Shown piece by piece: positions 36,436 through 44,947 of a DNA stretch of 53,881 bases (positions are counted from its first letter, which is position 1; each line of letters starts with the position of its first letter). The stretch comes from Rikenellaceae bacterium (GTDB taxonomy: Bacteria; Bacteroidota; Bacteroidia; Bacteroidales; Rikenellaceae), in the NCBI GenBank assembly GCA_017415005.1, contig JAFQJK010000065.1, positions 1 through 53,881 on the forward strand, given 5' to 3'. The notes under the pieces were generated by a model. It was not told the DNA's origin, did not search any database, and worked only from the letters and a program-made list of their open reading frames with translations. A program made the position numbers and the translations under genes.

Positions 36436-37287
36436 ATGATCAGAATTGCTATTCAGGCCAAGGGCCGGCTCAACGAAGACAGCGTGGCGCTGCTCGCCGA
36501 GGCGGGCATCTCGATCGAGGAGAGCCGCCGCAAACTACTCAGCCAATCGACCGACTTCCCGCTCGAGGTGCTCTACCTGCGCGACGACGACATTCCGCAG
36601 GCTGTGGCGATGGGCGTGGCCGACATCGGCATCGTGGGCCTCAACGAGGTCGAGGAGAAGCGTCAGAAGGTCGATATCGTACACCGGCTCGGCTTCGGCA
36701 AGTGCCGTATCTCGCTGGCCATCCCCAAAGCCGAGGAGTACACGGGCCTCGAATACTTCAACGGCAAGAAGGTCGCCACCTCCTACCCTGTCATCCTCTC
36801 GCAGTTCTTCGCCGAGAAAGGGATCAAGGCCGATATCCACGAGATCGCAGGCTCGGTCGAGATCGCCCCGTCCGTAGGAATGGCCGACGCCATCTTCGAC
36901 ATCGTCAGCTCGGGCGGCACGCTGGTGACCAACGGGCTCCGGGAGGTCGAGAAGGTGATCTTCTCGGAGGCCGTGCTGATCGCCGGCCCGGCGCTCTCGG
37001 AGGAGAAAAAACAGATACTCGCCCAGATGCTTTTCCGCTTCGAGTCGGTCGAGCGCAGCCGCGGCATGAAGTACGTGCTGATGAACCTGCCTACCGAGAA
37101 GATCGAGAGCGCCGTCAAGATCCTGCCGGGCATGAAGAGCCCCACGATCCTGCCGCTCGCCCAGGAGGGCTGGAGCTCGATGCACGTGGTGATCGGCGAG
37201 AAGGAGCTTTGGGACAAGATCGAGCAGCTCAAGGCGATCGGCGCCGAGGACATCCTCGTGCTGGCGCTCGAAAAGATGATCCGGTAA
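36436..37287 (+). CDS. hisG: ATP phosphoribosyltransferase, long form
   Basis: 283 residues: the long form with its own C-terminal ACT-like regulatory domain, so no HisZ is needed. It joins ATP and PRPP in the first, committed step of histidine synthesis and is normally inhibited by histidine. Recognisable: IRIAIQAKGRLNEDSVALL, GVADIGIVGLNEVEE, KVATSYPVI, the PRPP-binding EIAPSVGMADAIFDIVSSGGTLVTNGL, and the regulatory LPLAQEGWSSMHVVI. First gene after the attenuator. A 335-base spacer separates it from hisD. Confidence 0.97.
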   Translation: MIRIAIQAKGRLNEDSVALLAEAGISIEESRRKLLSQSTDFPLEVLYLRDDDIPQAVAMGVADIGIVGLNEVEEKRQKVDIVHRLGFGKCRISLAIPKAEEYTGLEYFNGKKVATSYPVILSQFFAEKGIKADIHEIAGSVEIAPSVGMADAIFDIVSSGGTLVTNGLREVEKVIFSEAVLIAGPALSEEKKQILAQMLFRFESVERSRGMKYVLMNLPTEKIESAVKILPGMKSPTILPLAQEGWSSMHVVIGEKELWDKIEQLKAIGAEDILVLALEKMIR

Positions 37288-37622
37288 GCGTCCGGCCGGG
37301 GCCGCAATGCAGCCCCTCATGTTGCCGGGGCAGCATGCAGGATGACGGCAAAGCGTGCCAACCGGTAGCGGCCGGACAGCGATAAGCGGTAAAGGCAACT
37401 CCCGCCCCCCGAAGGGGACGGCATGCCCCCTAACGGAAGCGCACCAGGCCGGCGGCGACCGGGCCGGGCACAGGCCATGCAAAACGAACGGGGCCAAAGA
37501 CTTAACCGCATCGGTCCGTATACGGCCCTTTCGGAGAGCCGTATGGCCCGCCGGGGCAGGGTCGCGTGGCGCGATGTACAAAAGAGGGTAATTAAGCATA
37601 TAATCTCCAAACGGATAAGGAC
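37288..37622. other. GC-rich spacer inside the his operon
   Basis: 335 bases between hisG and hisD, long for an operon whose later genes overlap. No gene, promoter match or terminator is seen. A 7-bp hairpin (37520-37526 with 37538-37544, ATACGGC/GCCGTAT) lacks a T run. The last 40 bases are AT-rich. Confidence 0.5.
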
Positions 37623-38903
37623 ATGCAAATCTATATCAATCCCCAGCGGCACGAGTGGGACGAGCTCGCCCGGCGATCGCAGATCGACGCCTCGGTCATC
37701 GGTCCGCGCGTAGCAGAGATACTGAACGCCGTCCGCGAGCGCGGCGACGAGGCCCTGCGCGACTATGCCCGAACGATCGACGGCGTGGAGCTCGACACAC
37801 TCACGGTGAGCGAGGCCGAGATCGAGGCCGCCGCTTCGCAGGTATCGCCCGAGCTCAAAGCCGCCCTGGAAACCGCCGCGGCAAATATCCGCAAGTTCCA
37901 CACGGCCGAGCTCCCCGCGCCGGTCGAGATGGAGACCACGCCGGGCGTGCGCTGCATCCAGCGGGCCGTGCCCATCCAGCGCGTAGGCCTGTACATCCCC
38001 GGCGGATCGGCCCCTCTGTTCTCGACGGTGTTGATGCTCGCCATTCCGGCCCAGGTGGCGGGCTGTCCCGAGATCGTGCTCTGCACGCCCCCGAACAGAC
38101 AGGGCGGGATCGCCCCCGAGATACTCTGTGCCGCCCGGCTATGCGGCGTGCACCGCATCGTCAAGGCCGGCGGCGCGCAGGCCATCGGCGCGATGGCCTA
38201 CGGCACGCGCTCGGTGCCCCGCGTCGACAAGATATTCGGCCCCGGCAACCAGTACGTCACCGTCGCCAAGCAGCAGGTGAGCGTCTCGCAGGTGGCCATC
38301 GACATGCCTGCCGGCCCCTCGGAAGTGCTCGTGCTGGCCGACGAGACGGCCGACCCGTCGTTCGTGGCCGCCGACCTGCTCTCGCAGGCCGAGCACGGGC
38401 CCGACAGCCAAGCCATGCTCGTGACCACCTCGCGCGGGATCGCCGATCGCGTGGTACATGCCGTGGACGAGCAGCTCCGCGCACTGGGCCGCGCCGCGAT
38501 CGCCGAGCGGGCCCTCGAGCACAGCCGTATCCTCGTGATGGACTCACCCGACGAGATCGTCGAATTCGCCAACCGCTACGCCGCCGAACACCTGATCATC
38601 TCGATGCGCGATCCGTGGCAGGTAGCCGGGCGGATCACCGCCGCCGGCAGCGTCTTCATCGGCAACCTCACGCCCGAAAGCGCAGGCGACTATGCCTCGG
38701 GAACCAACCATACGCTGCCGACCTACGGCTGGGCGCGTTCGTTCAGCGGGGTCAACATCGACAGCTTCATGCGCAAGATCACCTATCAGGAGATCACCCC
38801 CGACGGCCTGCGCCGCCTCGGACCGACGATCGAGACGATGGCCGCCGCCGAAGGGCTCTCCGCACACAGGAATGCCGTAACCATCCGGCTCAAAACGCTA
38901 TAA
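37623..38903 (+). CDS. hisD: Histidinol dehydrogenase
   Basis: 426 residues, Zn- and NAD-dependent, performing the last two oxidations from histidinol to histidine. Motifs: VGLYIPGGSAPLFSTVLM, the long signature KIFGPGNQYVTVAKQQVS... IDMPAGPSEVLVLADETADPSFVAADLLSQAEHGPDSQ with Zn-binding His and Gln, AEHLIIS and GNLTPESAGDYASGTNHTLPT. Length and all landmarks normal. hisC follows after 2 bases. Confidence 0.98.
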   Translation: MQIYINPQRHEWDELARRSQIDASVIGPRVAEILNAVRERGDEALRDYARTIDGVELDTLTVSEAEIEAAASQVSPELKAALETAAANIRKFHTAELPAPVEMETTPGVRCIQRAVPIQRVGLYIPGGSAPLFSTVLMLAIPAQVAGCPEIVLCTPPNRQGGIAPEILCAARLCGVHRIVKAGGAQAIGAMAYGTRSVPRVDKIFGPGNQYVTVAKQQVSVSQVAIDMPAGPSEVLVLADETADPSFVAADLLSQAEHGPDSQAMLVTTSRGIADRVVHAVDEQLRALGRAAIAERALEHSRILVMDSPDEIVEFANRYAAEHLIISMRDPWQVAGRITAAGSVFIGNLTPESAGDYASGTNHTLPTYGWARSFSGVNIDSFMRKITYQEITPDGLRRLGPTIETMAAAEGLSAHRNAVTIRLKTL

Positions 38904-38905
38904 TC

Positions 38906-39928
38906 ATGGACCCCAAAAGCCTTCTACGCCCCAACATACGCGACCTGGCGCCTTACTCGACCGCTCGCGACGAGTACCAGGGCGAGCTCGGCGTCTACCT
39001 CGACGCCAACGAGAACCCTTACGATAACGGCTACAACCGCTACCCCGACCCGCGCCAGACGGAGCTCAAACAACTCCTCAGCCGGATCAAGGGCGTACCG
39101 GCGGCAAACATCTTTATCGGCAACGGCAGCGACGAGCCGATCGACCTCGCCTACCGCCTCTTCTGCGAGCCGGGCGTGCACAACGCCGTCTCGATCGCCC
39201 CGACCTACGGGATGTACAAGGTGGCCGCGGCGATCAACAACGTCGCCTTCCGCGAGGTACAGCTCGGCCCCGACTTCGCGCTCGACCCCGACGCGATCCT
39301 CGCCGCGGCGGATGCCGACAGTCGGCTGCTGTTCCTCTGCTCGCCCAACAACCCGACGGGGAACCTGCTCGCAGCCGCGGGCATTGAGCGTCTTGTGCGC
39401 GAGTTCCCGGGCATCGTCGTGCTCGACGAAGCGTACATCGACTTCGCCGGCGCTCCGAGCTTCACTGCGCGCCTCACGGAGTTCCCCAACCTTATCGTAC
39501 TCCAGACCCTCTCCAAAGCATGGGGCATGGCCGGCCTCCGGCTGGGCCTCGCCTTTGCGGGCGAGGAGATCGTCGAGACGCTGAGCCGGGTCAAGTATCC
39601 GTACAATATCAATGTCGTGACGCAGAAGCTCGTGGCCGAGCAGCTCGCCCAGCCGGTCGACGCCGAGGTCGAAGAGATCGTCTCGCAGCGCGGGATGGTG
39701 ATCCGCGACCTGCAGAAACTCCCGGTCGTCCGCCACGTCTACCCGTCGGACGCCAACTTCGTGCTGGCCCGCTTCGACGACCCGCGCGCCGTATACGACC
39801 GGCTCGTCGCCGGCGGCGTGATCGTGCGCGACCGCTCGCGGATCAAAGGGTGCGAGGGGTGTCTGCGGATCACCATCGGCACACCCGACGAAAATATGGC
39901 CATGCTCGAAATTCTCAGCACCCTGTAA
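38906..39928 (+). CDS. hisC: Histidinol-phosphate aminotransferase
   Basis: 340 residues, PLP enzyme of fold type I converting imidazole-acetol phosphate and glutamate to histidinol phosphate. Start MDPKSLLRPNIRDL lies 2 bases after hisD. Seen: LDANENPYDNGYNRYPDP, FIGNGSDEPIDL, CSPNNPTGN, VVLDEAYIDFAG and the PLP Lys204 in TLSKAWGMAGLRLG. Normal length. Confidence 0.97.
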   Translation: MDPKSLLRPNIRDLAPYSTARDEYQGELGVYLDANENPYDNGYNRYPDPRQTELKQLLSRIKGVPAANIFIGNGSDEPIDLAYRLFCEPGVHNAVSIAPTYGMYKVAAAINNVAFREVQLGPDFALDPDAILAAADADSRLLFLCSPNNPTGNLLAAAGIERLVREFPGIVVLDEAYIDFAGAPSFTARLTEFPNLIVLQTLSKAWGMAGLRLGLAFAGEEIVETLSRVKYPYNINVVTQKLVAEQLAQPVDAEVEEIVSQRGMVIRDLQKLPVVRHVYPSDANFVLARFDDPRAVYDRLVAGGVIVRDRSRIKGCEGCLRITIGTPDENMAMLEILSTL

Positions 39929-40064
39929 GGGAACGCCCGGCCCGAAACCGACAAGACCCGCCGGAGCCACCCACGCAGTAACAACCACATAGTACGGCCG
40001 ATACCGGCCGACACGACGGGGCCGCCGTTACCGGCTGCCCGACGAACCACGAAACAACGAACCG

Positions 40065-41190
40065 ATGAAAACAGCCCTGTTCATAGACCGCGACGGAACG
40101 ATCGTCGTCGAGCCGCCGGTCGACTACCAGATCGACAGCCTCGAAAAGCTCTCGTTCGTCCCCGGCGCCATCTCGGCCCTGAAGCAACTCCGCGGCCTCG
40201 ACTACGAAATGGTGCTCGCCTCGAACCAGGACGGCCTGGGCACCGCCTCGTTCCCCGAAGATACGTTCTGGCCCGCGCACAACAAGATGCTCGAAACGCT
40301 CGCGGGCGAGGGCGTCACGTTCGACGAGGAGTTGATCGACCGCTCGCTGCCGGAGGAGAACAAGCCCACCCGCAAACCGGGCACCGCGATGTTCGGGAAG
40401 TATACGGACGGCAGCTATGACCTCGCGGCGAGCTACGTGATCGGCGACCGCACCACCGACATCGAGCTGGCACGCAACCTCGGCGCCCGCGGCATCCTGC
40501 TCCGGCCCGAGGCCGAGGGCCGCGCGATGATCGAGGCGGCCGGGCTCGCGGACGTGTGCGCGCTCATCACCGACAGTTGGGCCGCAGTGAGCGACTTCCT
40601 GCGCACCGAGCAGCGCACGGCCACCGTGCACCGCACGACGCGCGAAACGGACATCCTCGTCGAGCTCGACCTCGACGGCCGCGGACGCACGCATATCGAC
40701 AGCGGGCTCAACTTCATGAACCATATGCTCGACCAGATCGTGCACCACGCCGGCGTCTCGCTCGTGATCGAGGCGCTGGGGCGACCTCCAGGTCGACGAG
40801 CACCACACGATCGAGGACATCGGCATCACACTGGGCGAGGCGATCCTGCGGGCCCTCGGCTCGAAGCGCGGCATCGAGCGCTACGGCTACGCGCTGCCAA
40901 TGGACGAGTCGCGCGCGATGGTGCTGCTCGACTTCGGCGGCCGCATCGACTTCGAGTGGGACGTCGCGTTCCGCCGCGAGATGATCGGCGACACGCCGAC
41001 CGAAATGTTCAAGCACTTTTTCAAAAGCCTCGCCGAAGCCGCGCGCTGCAACCTGCACGTCTCGGCCCGGGGCGAGAACGAACACCACATGATCGAGGGC
41101 GTATTCAAGGCTTTCGCACGCGCCATGAAGATGGCCGTACGCCGCGACACGTTCCGTTACGAGCTGCCGAGCAGCAAAGGAGTACTATGA
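40065..41190 (+). pseudogene. hisB: Bifunctional histidinol-phosphatase/IGP dehydratase, frameshifted
   Basis: The N-terminal HAD phosphatase domain (DRDGT at 8-12) and the start of the imidazoleglycerol-phosphate dehydratase domain (THIDSGLNFMNHMLDQIVHHAG) are read in one frame up to IEALG. Then the reading frame must change by one base: with one G removed from the GGGG run at 40778-40781 the next codons give [15 protein letters not shown] and continue to the end ([16 protein letters not shown]), making a normal 374-residue HisB. As given, the frame instead runs through about 135 meaningless residues straight into hisH, a 567-codon frame. It may be a sequencing error, a true mutation or programmed slippage. 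Confidence 0.85.
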
Positions 41191-41768
41191 TAGCGATCAT
41201 CGACTACGACACCGGCAACCTCTGCTCGGTGGTCAATGCCCTGGGACGCCTCGGGGCCGAATATACCGTTACGTCCGACCCGGCCGTGATCCGCGCGGCC
41301 GAGCGCGTGCTGCTGCCCGGCGTAGGCGAGGCGCGCACGGCCATGGCGCGGCTCCGTGAGCGGGGCCTCGCAGAGGTCATCCCGTCGCTCACGCAGCCCG
41401 TACTGGGCATCTGTATCGGCCTGCAACTGATGTGCGCCCACAGCGAGGAGAGCGACACGCCGTGCATGGGCATCTTCGCCAACCGGGTCCGCAAGTTCCC
41501 AGCCGGCGGGCTTAAAGTCCCCCATATGGGCTGGAACACGATCGAAGGCCTCAGCACGCCGCTTTTCGACGGCCTGACAGGCGGCGCCTATATTTACTAC
41601 GTTCACTCCTACGCCCCGGAAGTCAATGCCGACACGATCGCTACGACCACCTACGGCATCCCGTTCAGCGGCGCCGTCGCGCGGGACAACTTCTTCGGCA
41701 CCCAGTTCCACCCCGAGAAGAGCGGCCGAACGGGCGAGCTCATTCTCCAAAACTTCCTGAAGCTATGA
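41187..41768 (+). CDS. hisH: Imidazole glycerol phosphate synthase, glutaminase subunit
   Basis: 193 residues. Class I glutamine amidotransferase that feeds ammonia to HisF. Start ATG overlaps the (corrected) hisB stop in ATGA. Triad: Cys76 in [10 protein letters not shown] and the FHPEKSG motif with His and Glu near the end; [15 protein letters not shown] and [11 protein letters not shown] are also typical. In the sequence as given this ATG is internal to a frame running on from hisB. Confidence 0.96.
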   Translation: MIAIIDYDTGNLCSVVNALGRLGAEYTVTSDPAVIRAAERVLLPGVGEARTAMARLRERGLAEVIPSLTQPVLGICIGLQLMCAHSEESDTPCMGIFANRVRKFPAGGLKVPHMGWNTIEGLSTPLFDGLTGGAYIYYVHSYAPEVNADTIATTTYGIPFSGAVARDNFFGTQFHPEKSGRTGELILQNFLKL

Positions 41769-42493
41769 TCACGATCATACCGGCCATCGACCTGATCGGC
41801 GGCGAATGCGTCCGCCTCTCGCAAGGCGACTACGACCGCAAGACCACCTATTTCAAAGACCCGCTCGAAGTGGCGCTGCGCTACGAGGCGATCGGCATCC
41901 GCCGCCTCCACCTCGTCGACTTGGACGGAGCCAAGACCTCGGCCCCGGTGAACCTCGCCGTACTGCGCCGCATCGCAGAGAACACCTCGCTCGAGGTGCA
42001 ATACGGTGGCGGTATCAAGAGTGCAGACGCGCTGCGTGCCGTCTTCGACAACGGCGCCCGGCGAGCCATATGCGGCAGCATCGCCGTCACCGAGCCCGAG
42101 CGCATGGCCGCATGGCTCGATGAGTTCGGCCCGGCCCGGATCGTGCTCGGCGCCGACGCCAAGAACGGCCGCATCGCCACGCACGGCTGGCTGCAGGAGT
42201 CGGAACTCACGATCGAACAACTCGTCGAAAAGTTTCTGCCGCAGGGCCTCTCGCAGGTGATCTGCACCGACATATCGAAGGACGGCATGCTGCAAGGCCC
42301 GACCTTCGATCTGTATGAAAAGTTACAAAATAGTTTCCCCTCGGTCGATATCACCGTCAGCGGCGGCATCAGCTCGATGGACGACATCCTGCGCCTCGAC
42401 GCGATGGGCCTGCGCAGCGTGATCGTCGGCAAGGCGATCTACGAAGGACGCATCTCACTCAAAGACCTCGAATCATGCTTGCAAAACGGATAA
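41765..42493 (+). CDS. hisA: ProFAR isomerase
   Basis: 242 residues, TIM-barrel isomerase for the fourth step. It overlaps the hisH stop in ATGA. Seen: [57 protein letters not shown] and [11 protein letters not shown] with IVGKAIYEG. Homologous to hisF, which overlaps its last 19 bases. Confidence 0.97.
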   Translation: MITIIPAIDLIGGECVRLSQGDYDRKTTYFKDPLEVALRYEAIGIRRLHLVDLDGAKTSAPVNLAVLRRIAENTSLEVQYGGGIKSADALRAVFDNGARRAICGSIAVTEPERMAAWLDEFGPARIVLGADAKNGRIATHGWLQESELTIEQLVEKFLPQGLSQVICTDISKDGMLQGPTFDLYEKLQNSFPSVDITVSGGISSMDDILRLDAMGLRSVIVGKAIYEGRISLKDLESCLQNG

Positions 42494-43230
42494 TTCCCTG
42501 CCTCGACATCAAGGACGGACAGACGGTCAAGGGCATCAACTTCCTCGGCCTGCAAAACGTGGGCGACCCGGTCGAGCTCGGCCGCCGCTATGCCGACGAG
42601 GGGGCCGACGAGCTGGTCTACCTCGACATCAGCGCGACGCTCGAAGGCCGCAAGACCTTCGCCCAGCTCGTCGAGAAGATCGCCGCGGGCATAAACATCC
42701 CGTTCACCGTGGGCGGGGGCATCGGCTCGGTCGAGGATGCGGGCCTGCTGCTCAAGGCCGGAGCCGACAAGGTGACGGTCAACAGCGCTGCGGTACGTAA
42801 CCCGCAGCTTGTGAGCGACATCGCCTCGCGCTACGGCAGCCAGTTCATCGTAGTGGCCATCGATGCCAAAACGATCGACGGCCGCTGGGTCGTCACCACG
42901 CACGGCGGCAAGCGGCCCACCGACAAGGAGCTTTTCAGCTGGGCACGCGAGGCCGAGGAGCGTGGCGCGGGCGAGATACTTTTCACCTCGATGGACCACG
43001 ACGGCACGAAGAACGGCTACCCGTGCGACACGTTCGCACGCCTCTCGGAGATGCTCTCGATCCCGATCGTCGCCTCGGGCGGCGCAGGAAGCGTCGCAGA
43101 CATCGCCGAGGTGCTCACCGTGGGGCGAGCCGACGCCGCGCTGGCCGCCAGCATCTTTCACTACGGCGAGATCGCCATTCCCGACCTCAAGCGTCAATTA
43201 GCCGAACAAAACATTAACGTCAGAATATGA
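42475..43230 (+). CDS. hisF: Imidazole glycerol phosphate synthase, cyclase subunit
   Basis: 251 residues, TIM barrel that forms imidazole glycerol phosphate and AICAR with ammonia from HisH. Seen: [20 protein letters not shown] (catalytic Asp in CLDIKDG), [50 protein letters not shown] and [14 protein letters not shown]. Overlaps hisA by 19 bases and hisIE by 4. Confidence 0.98.
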   Translation: MLAKRIIPCLDIKDGQTVKGINFLGLQNVGDPVELGRRYADEGADELVYLDISATLEGRKTFAQLVEKIAAGINIPFTVGGGIGSVEDAGLLLKAGADKVTVNSAAVRNPQLVSDIASRYGSQFIVVAIDAKTIDGRWVVTTHGGKRPTDKELFSWAREAEERGAGEILFTSMDHDGTKNGYPCDTFARLSEMLSIPIVASGGAGSVADIAEVLTVGRADAALAASIFHYGEIAIPDLKRQLAEQNINVRI

Positions 43231-43841
43231 TACCATTTAGCGAATTCGACGCCGTGAAGAACGGCGACGGACTGGTCCCGGCCATCATCCAGGACCAGAA
43301 CACCCTGCAGGTACTGATGCTGGGTTACATGAACGAAGAGGCCTACAACAAGACCGTGAAGGAGGGCAAGGTGACCTTCTGGAGCCGCACGCGCCAAAAG
43401 CTCTGGACCAAGGGCGAGACGAGCGGCAACTTCCTCACCGTTGTGTCGATCGCCGTCGACTGCGACCGCGACACGCTGCTCATCCGCGCCATTCCCGCCG
43501 GGCCGGTCTGCCACAACGGCACGAAGACCTGCTTCGCAACGAGCAACGAAGAGCCCGAGACCGAAGGCTTCATCCGCTACCTGCAGGCCGTGATCGAGCA
43601 GCGTCACCGTGATATGCCCGAAGGATCGTACACGACGTACCTGTTCAACAAGGGTGTCAACAAAATGGCCCAGAAGGTGGGCGAGGAGGCTGTGGAAACC
43701 GTGATCGAGGCCATCGACGGCAACGACGAGCGCCTGATCTACGAGGCCTCGGACCTCATCTACCACCTGCTCGTACTGCTCGTCTCGAAAGGCTACTCGA
43801 TCGCCGACCTCGAGCGGGAGCTCTACACGCGCCACAAATAG
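43227..43841 (+). CDS. hisIE: Phosphoribosyl-AMP cyclohydrolase / phosphoribosyl-ATP pyrophosphatase
   Basis: 204 residues, fusion of HisI (1-105: [70 protein letters not shown] with zinc-site Cys) and HisE (about 115-204: [28 protein letters not shown]... [13 protein letters not shown]). It performs steps two and three of the pathway. Last gene of the operon, ATGA overlap with hisF, terminator 101 bases later. Confidence 0.98.
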   Translation: MIPFSEFDAVKNGDGLVPAIIQDQNTLQVLMLGYMNEEAYNKTVKEGKVTFWSRTRQKLWTKGETSGNFLTVVSIAVDCDRDTLLIRAIPAGPVCHNGTKTCFATSNEEPETEGFIRYLQAVIEQRHRDMPEGSYTTYLFNKGVNKMAQKVGEEAVETVIEAIDGNDERLIYEASDLIYHLLVLLVSKGYSIADLERELYTRHK

Positions 43842-43941
43842 CTTCCCGATAGAGGAAATCCCTCCCCGGCGACCCATATGCACAGGATAGAGCGGGAAGG
43901 TGACAATATCGCGCAAGCCGTTACCGGCACAGCGCCTCCAC

Positions 43942-43978
43942 GGTCCGCCCCCGTCTGCGAGGGCGGACCATTGTGTTT
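43942..43978 (+). terminator. Terminator of the his operon
   Basis: A 9-bp perfect stem (43942-43950 with 43961-43969, GGTCCGCCC/GGGCGGACC), 10-base loop, then ATTGTGTTTT. The T tract is interrupted but position and stem are good. Confidence 0.7.
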
Positions 43979-44042
43979 TGTCCACCGGGGTCGCCGGCGG
44001 TAACCAGCCGCCGCCCAGGCAGCGCGCCTGCACCCCACCTGA

Positions 44043-44082
44043 GAAAACCAAAGGGAGTCTGCCATCACCGGCAGACTCCCTT
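44043..44082 (-). terminator. Terminator after the NigD-like gene
   Basis: An 11-bp perfect stem (44053-44063 with 44070-44080, GGGAGTCTGCC/GGCAGACTCCC). On the minus strand it is followed by TTTGGTTTTC. It is 50 bases beyond the nigD-like stop. Confidence 0.8.
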
Positions 44083-44130
44083 CGACCCCGGAGGGTCCCT
44101 CTTATCTTAAATTATATAATATATAAAGCG

Positions 44131-44874
44131 TCACTGCACGGACAGTTGTAGCTGCCCCGCCACCGACAAAGAGGAAGGTACAGGCTGCGACGTTCCGGGA
44201 ACGTAATCGCCGCTGATCGAGTGCACATACCCGTCGTAATCGGTCCACGTGAGCGTCACCTTCACCTTATCCCGGCCCGCAGGCATCAGGCCCGACAGGT
44301 CGAACGAAACGACCCCGGTACCATACATCCGGCGCGGATCGTCATAGTCGTTATGTTTCAGCTCGAAGAAAAGCTCATCGGCCGTCGACTTCAGATCGTC
44401 GTACACCAGATTGATGAAATGTTGCTGCGACGAGTTCGAATGCAGGATCGTGAAATAGACGTTCAGAAAATTACCCCCGAACCAAGCGTCGTTCGTGATG
44501 ATCGGGTCCACCCCGATGCTGTCGGTCCGATGCAGCTTATCAGCGTCGATAAAGCTCTGCGACACGGGTTTCTTGGTCAGGACATCGTAGAGCGCATAAA
44601 GCTTGACCCGGAATCCGTCCGGCTCGTCGCCGAGGATCGCATAGTTGGCCAGCACCCGCTGCCCGTCCTCGACGCGCTGGTTGCTCTGGTTGACCTCGAC
44701 ATAGAGCACCTTGCCGTCGTCACGCACGATGTCGTAACTCTCCTGCGTCTCCCGGACCACGCCGTAGCTGGCCCAATACGGTTCTCTGTCGTCATCATTA
44801 TTGCACGAAGCGAATCCTGTGGCCAGCGCCACCACGAGGCCGAAAAGCCCGAAACGTTTCAGAATTGAGTTCAT
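44131..44874 (-). CDS. NigD-like lipoprotein
   Basis: 247 residues starting at MNSILKRFGLFGLVVALATGFASC, a lipoprotein signal with Cys24 followed by NNDDDRE, an acidic surface-export-like run. The remainder resembles the NigD family of Bacteroidota: an N-terminal OB-like part (YGVVRETQESYDIVRDDGKVLYVEVNQSN... GQRVLANYAILGDE) and a C-terminal beta domain (FLNVYFTILHSNSSQQHFINLVYDD, ELKHNDYDD). NigD was named from a bacteriocin-linked operon; its real function is unknown. It is third in line after an ECF sigma factor and a barrel protein. The upstream in-frame extension of 24 codons lacks a signal and was not used. Confidence 0.8.
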   Translation of the reverse strand: MNSILKRFGLFGLVVALATGFASCNNDDDREPYWASYGVVRETQESYDIVRDDGKVLYVEVNQSNQRVEDGQRVLANYAILGDEPDGFRVKLYALYDVLTKKPVSQSFIDADKLHRTDSIGVDPIITNDAWFGGNFLNVYFTILHSNSSQQHFINLVYDDLKSTADELFFELKHNDYDDPRRMYGTGVVSFDLSGLMPAGRDKVKVTLTWTDYDGYVHSISGDYVPGTSQPVPSSLSVAGQLQLSVQ

Positions 44875-44947
44875 AAAAAGATTGGTTTTGTTTCTGGTGA
44901 TTTGTAACATAGTGATGCCGTTCCCGCGCCGGACGTTGCACGCCACG

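Noticed and set aside
37655..39928. 757-codon frame as one protein including hisC
   Set aside because: Its first part is the wrong frame of hisD; only the part from 38906 on is HisC.
40065..41768. A genuine HisB-HisH fusion protein of 567 residues
   Set aside because: The middle 135 residues are out of frame; shifting by one base restores complete HisB homology, so the fused frame is a product of the frameshift.
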